Shown: positions 60,735 through 64,000 of the stretch, piece after piece
How positions within the stretch are numbered: the stretch's first letter is position 1
How the letters are laid out: each line of letters starts with the position of its first letter
Assembly: GCA_044224315.1 (NCBI GenBank)
Contig: JBGAKR010000007.1
Span: 139,154 to 203,153, forward strand
Direction: 5' to 3'
Length of the DNA stretch: 64,000 bases
From: JAGXTF01 sp044224315
GTDB taxonomy: Bacteria > Bacteroidota > Bacteroidia > NS11-12g > UBA955
Notes under the pieces: generated by a model
What the model saw: only the letters and a program-made list of their open reading frames with translations
What the model was told of the DNA's origin: nothing
Database searches by the model: none
Position numbers and translations under genes: made by a program

Positions 60735-63700
60735 ATGCTTAAAATACTCGGAAACCCCCTCCGTTTGCTTGGTTTGCTCTTTCTGTTGATGGGTAGTCAA
60801 CAACTTGCAAAAGCCGACCACGTTATGGGGGCAGATATGAGCTACCAATGCCTGGGCAGTGGCAAATACAAGCTTATCATTAAGTTCTATCGTGATTGTC
60901 GCGGGGCATCAGCACCTCCAAGCTGGTCATTGCTGTATTGGTATGCAGGCAATAACGGCAGCCAGGGTTCTTCCAGGTCTGCACTTTCCATGACCCGCAT
61001 CAGTATCCGCGATATCACACCCCGCTGCTCCACAGCTTCCAGCCCTTGCAGCCCTACTAATACCAGTTATACTGGCGAAGGGGTTGAAGAACATACCTAT
61101 GAAAGCACAATCGATATTACAAAAGCACCTTTCAGCACGGTAGGGCTTGGAACCACCTACTGCGAATTGTCATTTGCTTATAACCAGTGCTGCCGGAATG
61201 CAGCTATAACCACGGGTGCTACCTGGGCCGATTTCTGGACTACTGCCATGATCAACGTGTGCAGCCTGAATAAAATGTCCAATAAATGCAATTCTTCACC
61301 TACACTTACCAACGTTCCGGTTGCATATGCCTGTTGCAACCAGGCTTATTATTTCAACAACGGAGCTTTGGATACAATTGACTTTGATTCAATGTCATAC
61401 AAGTTGGCTCCTGCGCTTGCGGGTGCTCCAAATAGCTCAGTACCCTATACCACCCCATTTACCTATCAATATCCAATGACCCCATATTGCGTGCCTCCTA
61501 CCACCATTAAGTGCGCACCCAATATCAAAACCAGCCCTCCACGCGGTTTCTTCGTTGATACAAGTTCTGGTGATATCATCTTTACCCCCACTAAATGCGA
61601 TGAAGTAGGTGTGCTGGTGCTCGAAATTACGGAGTGGCGAAAGGATACGGCCGGCGTATATCGAATGGTGGGGAAAACGCGGCGGGATATTCAGATTATT
61701 GTTAAGGACGATTGCGGGTATAACAAAGCCCCCACCATTGAAGGACCCACTTCAAACAAGGTTTGCGAGGGAGATAAAATCTGCTTCAGTATCTATGGCA
61801 AAGATGAAACTTTTACACCGTACCAAACTGTTCCCGATACAGTGCAAATGAAATGGAACGGAGGTATTTCCGGTGCAACCTTTAAAATAAAAAATCCCAA
61901 AGACCGTGAAAAAGAAGCTGAGTTTTGCTGGCAAACCAAATTGGGCGAAGCCAGCGATGTAGCCTATTCTTTCACCGTAACCGCTACCGACGACCACTGT
62001 CCTAAACCTTCTCAGTCCATCCGAGGTTTTAAAGTTCGCGTAAATCCCCGAGCTTTCAGTACCCGTAAATATACCATTTTAAAATGCGGTCGCTTTGCTT
62101 TCAGTGCGTCTGTACCTTCTAATTTTAAAGGAAGTGCCCAGTACAAATGGAGTTTCCGCGATAGCAATGGTAATAATGAGTTTTACTTCAGCAGCAAGAA
62201 AACCGATACCATGACCTTTCCGCGCGGAGGTAAGTTTATTGTGGTTCACACCGTAAATAACAGCGACAACTGCCCAACGATTTACCGTGATACGGTTGTG
62301 ATTCCTCCACCACCTAAAGTTGTAACTGCTACCAAAGACACCTTTGCCTGCTTTAAGACTTCAATGAAGCTGGTAGCCCAGGTGTATAATGCCAAACAAC
62401 CCTATAAATACTACTGGACCCGTCCAACCACGCATACAGCCGGCGATACCTTCCAAACGCTTACAATAAATCAGATTGACCGGGATTCTACCATGCAGGT
62501 GAAAGTTACCGATGCCGATGGTTGTAAGTTCTACGATACCGCTACCATTTATGTAAAACCCTTGCCTGGCAAACCTACCATTCCGGATCAGCGGATTTGT
62601 ACCTATGAGACTGCTACATTCGATGCACAACATAATGATACAATGAAGTATTTGTGGAATACCGGCGATACTACCCGTACAATTACCCAGCATGTGGCAG
62701 GCTTGTATAGCGTTACGGTCAGCGATTTGGTTTACCACTGTCCCATTAAAGATACCGTGCAACTTTTTGTAAATGATACCGTAACAGCCCTTGCAGGCAG
62801 TGATGGTACCATTTGCTCAGGCAGCACATACACCCTGGTGGCCAGTCACCGCAATCAGGCCTTATCTGCAACCTATAACTGGACTGACCTTTCTACCGGA
62901 AACTCAATAGGGCCCAATACTTCTTATACCCGTACATTGACCAATAACAATGGCAATGGAAATCCGGCTAAGTTCTATCCTTTTGAATTGTACGCCAAAA
63001 TTACCCAGGGCGGTCATACCTGCGAAGACCGCGATACCATGGTGGTAAAAGTAAATACCCTGCCGGTTATTGGCTGGGCCAAAAACCCACTGGATCCTAA
63101 ATGCTGGAATTATGGTGAGATTGTATTGAATACCCTTGTAACTGCTCCAAATGTATCTCTGCGTAAATCCGGCAACTTCCGTATCTACGGTAAATTAACC
63201 AAATACGGCCCGTTGGGATTGGTGGATAGTTTGGACTATAACTTCTTCAAATTTGCTACCCCCCGCATTAACAATGCAGTGGATTTGCAAAATGGTAAAA
63301 ACGTAACCGAAAACCTCACCGTATGGTTTAAAGATACCAATGGTTGCGTGAATACAGCTACTACCAACCAGCGTATTAATGGTAACCCCATTATAGACCT
63401 GGATACCATCACCTATTGCCAGGATTTAGGTTCTGCCTCTATGGATCGCAGCGTAAATAAACCTAAAGTGAAATTCGGTACCCAACAGAAATGGGAGGTA
63501 GTGGATGTACCTGTAGGTGTAAACCCTGCCAATGTGCTTACCGATAACAGCGGGGGTGCAGGTACCGATTGGTGGTTGTCTTTCGGCACTCCGCCCGAAG
63601 ACTTCTACGCAGGTGTATACCGCATGAAATTCAGTGTTACAGATGTGGTAACTTCATGTTTCTCTGTTGATACTACCATAGTAAATATTGTAACTGAGCC

Positions 63701-64000
63701 TAAAGTAACCCTTACCCCGCCAAGCGCAGTTTGTATTAACTGGGATACAGTAGACCTTACCCAATATGTAAAACTGAACAACGCCCAGCCCGTAATTAAT
63801 GGTGTAAATGACACCATGAATTACTTTACTGTGGTTGACAAAAACGGCGACCGCACGGATGCCGCAACCAAAAAGAAAATGGTGGCCGGTTATTTGTTCC
63901 CACCCTCATACTTTGGCCCTGGTGACTTCCTGATTAAATTCAGCAGTAAATCAACCGGATGCTTAAAAGAAGACAGCTTTAACCTTACTGTAAACGATAC
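60735..64000 (+). CDS. Giant secreted/surface protein, N-terminal part (PKD/Ig-like repeats), continues beyond the window
   Basis: From the ATG at 60735 the frame is open for 1,088 codons to the window edge. A signal peptide (LLGLLFLLMGSQQLAKA) is followed by HVMGADMSYQCLGSGKYKLIIKFYRDCRG, a hallmark of large Bacteroidota surface proteins that start with this Cys-rich domain. Many beta-domains with paired cysteines then follow (for instance CEGDKICFSIYGKDE, ADGCKFYDTATIYVKP, ICSGSTYTLVASH and CLKEDSFNLTVNDT). The series of SVTV-type strand ends and short Asp/Thr-rich linkers suggests PKD- or Ig-like repeats, as in gliding adhesins. A T9SS C-terminal domain is expected off the edge. It likely acts at the cell surface in adhesion. 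Confidence 0.88.
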   Translation, partial: MLKILGNPLRLLGLLFLLMGSQQLAKADHVMGADMSYQCLGSGKYKLIIKFYRDCRGASAPPSWSLLYWYAGNNGSQGSSRSALSMTRISIRDITPRCSTASSPCSPTNTSYTGEGVEEHTYESTIDITKAPFSTVGLGTTYCELSFAYNQCCRNAAITTGATWADFWTTAMINVCSLNKMSNKCNSSPTLTNVPVAYACCNQAYYFNNGALDTIDFDSMSYKLAPALAGAPNSSVPYTTPFTYQYPMTPYCVPPTTIKCAPNIKTSPPRGFFVDTSSGDIIFTPTKCDEVGVLVLEITEWRKDTAGVYRMVGKTRRDIQIIVKDDCGYNKAPTIEGPTSNKVCEGDKICFSIYGKDETFTPYQTVPDTVQMKWNGGISGATFKIKNPKDREKEAEFCWQTKLGEASDVAYSFTVTATDDHCPKPSQSIRGFKVRVNPRAFSTRKYTILKCGRFAFSASVPSNFKGSAQYKWSFRDSNGNNEFYFSSKKTDTMTFPRGGKFIVVHTVNNSDNCPTIYRDTVVIPPPPKVVTATKDTFACFKTSMKLVAQVYNAKQPYKYYWTRPTTHTAGDTFQTLTINQIDRDSTMQVKVTDADGCKFYDTATIYVKPLPGKPTIPDQRICTYETATFDAQHNDTMKYLWNTGDTTRTITQHVAGLYSVTVSDLVYHCPIKDTVQLFVNDTVTALAGSDGTICSGSTYTLVASHRNQALSATYNWTDLSTGNSIGPNTSYTRTLTNNNGNGNPAKFYPFELYAKITQGGHTCEDRDTMVVKVNTLPVIGWAKNPLDPKCWNYGEIVLNTLVTAPNVSLRKSGNFRIYGKLTKYGPLGLVDSLDYNFFKFATPRINNAVDLQNGKNVTENLTVWFKDTNGCVNTATTNQRINGNPIIDLDTITYCQDLGSASMDRSVNKPKVKFGTQQKWEVVDVPVGVNPANVLTDNSGGAGTDWWLSFGTPPEDFYAGVYRMKFSVTDVVTSCFSVDTTIVNIVTEPKVTLTPPSAVCINWDTVDLTQYVKLNNAQPVINGVNDTMNYFTVVDKNGDRTDAATKKKMVAGYLFPPSYFGPGDFLIKFSSKSTGCLKEDSFNLTVND

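Overview
The window looks like chromosomal DNA from a gliding or surface-secreting member of the Bacteroidota, close to the Chitinophagales/Sphingobacteriales type. The evidence is Bacteroidota promoters (TTG, about 20 bases, TAnnTTTG), several secreted proteins with type IX secretion (T9SS) C-terminal sorting domains, a GldB lipoprotein gene beside nadE, a CarboxypepD_reg/DUF5686 protein, a C10 (streptopain-type) protease, PorT-like and BBP2-like beta-barrels, and many small lipoproteins with Bacteroidota lipoboxes. No rRNA, tRNA, prophage, insertion sequence or CRISPR array was recognised. The content is mostly housekeeping and envelope genes. The unusual material lies in the gaps between genes.

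Layout. 1-3609: a methionine-branch operon on the minus strand (SAM-I riboswitch with terminator, cystathionine gamma-synthase-like enzyme, homoserine dehydrogenase, acyl-CoA thioesterase, and a sterol-desaturase-like gene broken by an in-frame TAG). 3647-5243: a lipoprotein and tatC. 5240-11439: a sensor kinase, a porin, a hypothetical protein and a sigma-54 response regulator, interrupted by a 21-bp tandem repeat. 11944-17210: a C10 protease, a lipoprotein, a small hypothetical protein, rpiB and miaE. 17779-19629: an Nramp-USP manganese transporter behind a DtxR/MntR-like operator, but disrupted by an internal deletion. 19636-25320: a beta-barrel, a LuxC-type acyl-CoA reductase, and a six-gene minus-strand run (YHS, DoxX, DinB, ATP-grasp, LysE, Crp). 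25455-28766: arginase, an ArnT-like glycosyltransferase and a PAP2 phosphatase. 28987-33977: a START-like protein, an M20D amidohydrolase, a lipoprotein, dnaG and a lysozyme-like protein. 34266-45507: an MFS transporter, nadE, a PorT-like barrel, gldB, a PaaI thioesterase, a DUF5686 protein, a two-component system and a FAD oxidase. 45572-55327: a T9SS protein, tryptophanase, small proteins, a GH3/beta-lactamase fusion, a transglutaminase-like protein and a coiled-coil/barrel protein. 55660-64000: an ECF sigma factor, a membrane-anchored barrel protein, a T9SS protein, a branched-chain aminotransferase, a small unknown and the first 1,088 codons of a giant secreted protein.

The main finding is a family of composite intergenic elements. 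Nearly every large gap from about 11.4 kb onward holds short arrays that look different (TACATTC/TACATTT, GTGCAAA, TTCATAA/TTCACAA, AACTCTT/AACTCTA, GGGAGCA, CTATTCC) but share a strict 7-base period. Many are introduced by the word GGCTGT, and several are joined to a CCGCC/GGCGG hairpin. They run right up to promoters and stop codons, and one supplies the last codons of the tryptophanase gene. The 21-bp array at 9338-9925 (3 x 7) may be related. Other notable points are two genes broken by single lesions, several apparently leaderless promoters that support TTG or GTG starts, and a regulator/porin/kinase set that resembles a Bacteroidota Kdp locus without its pump.
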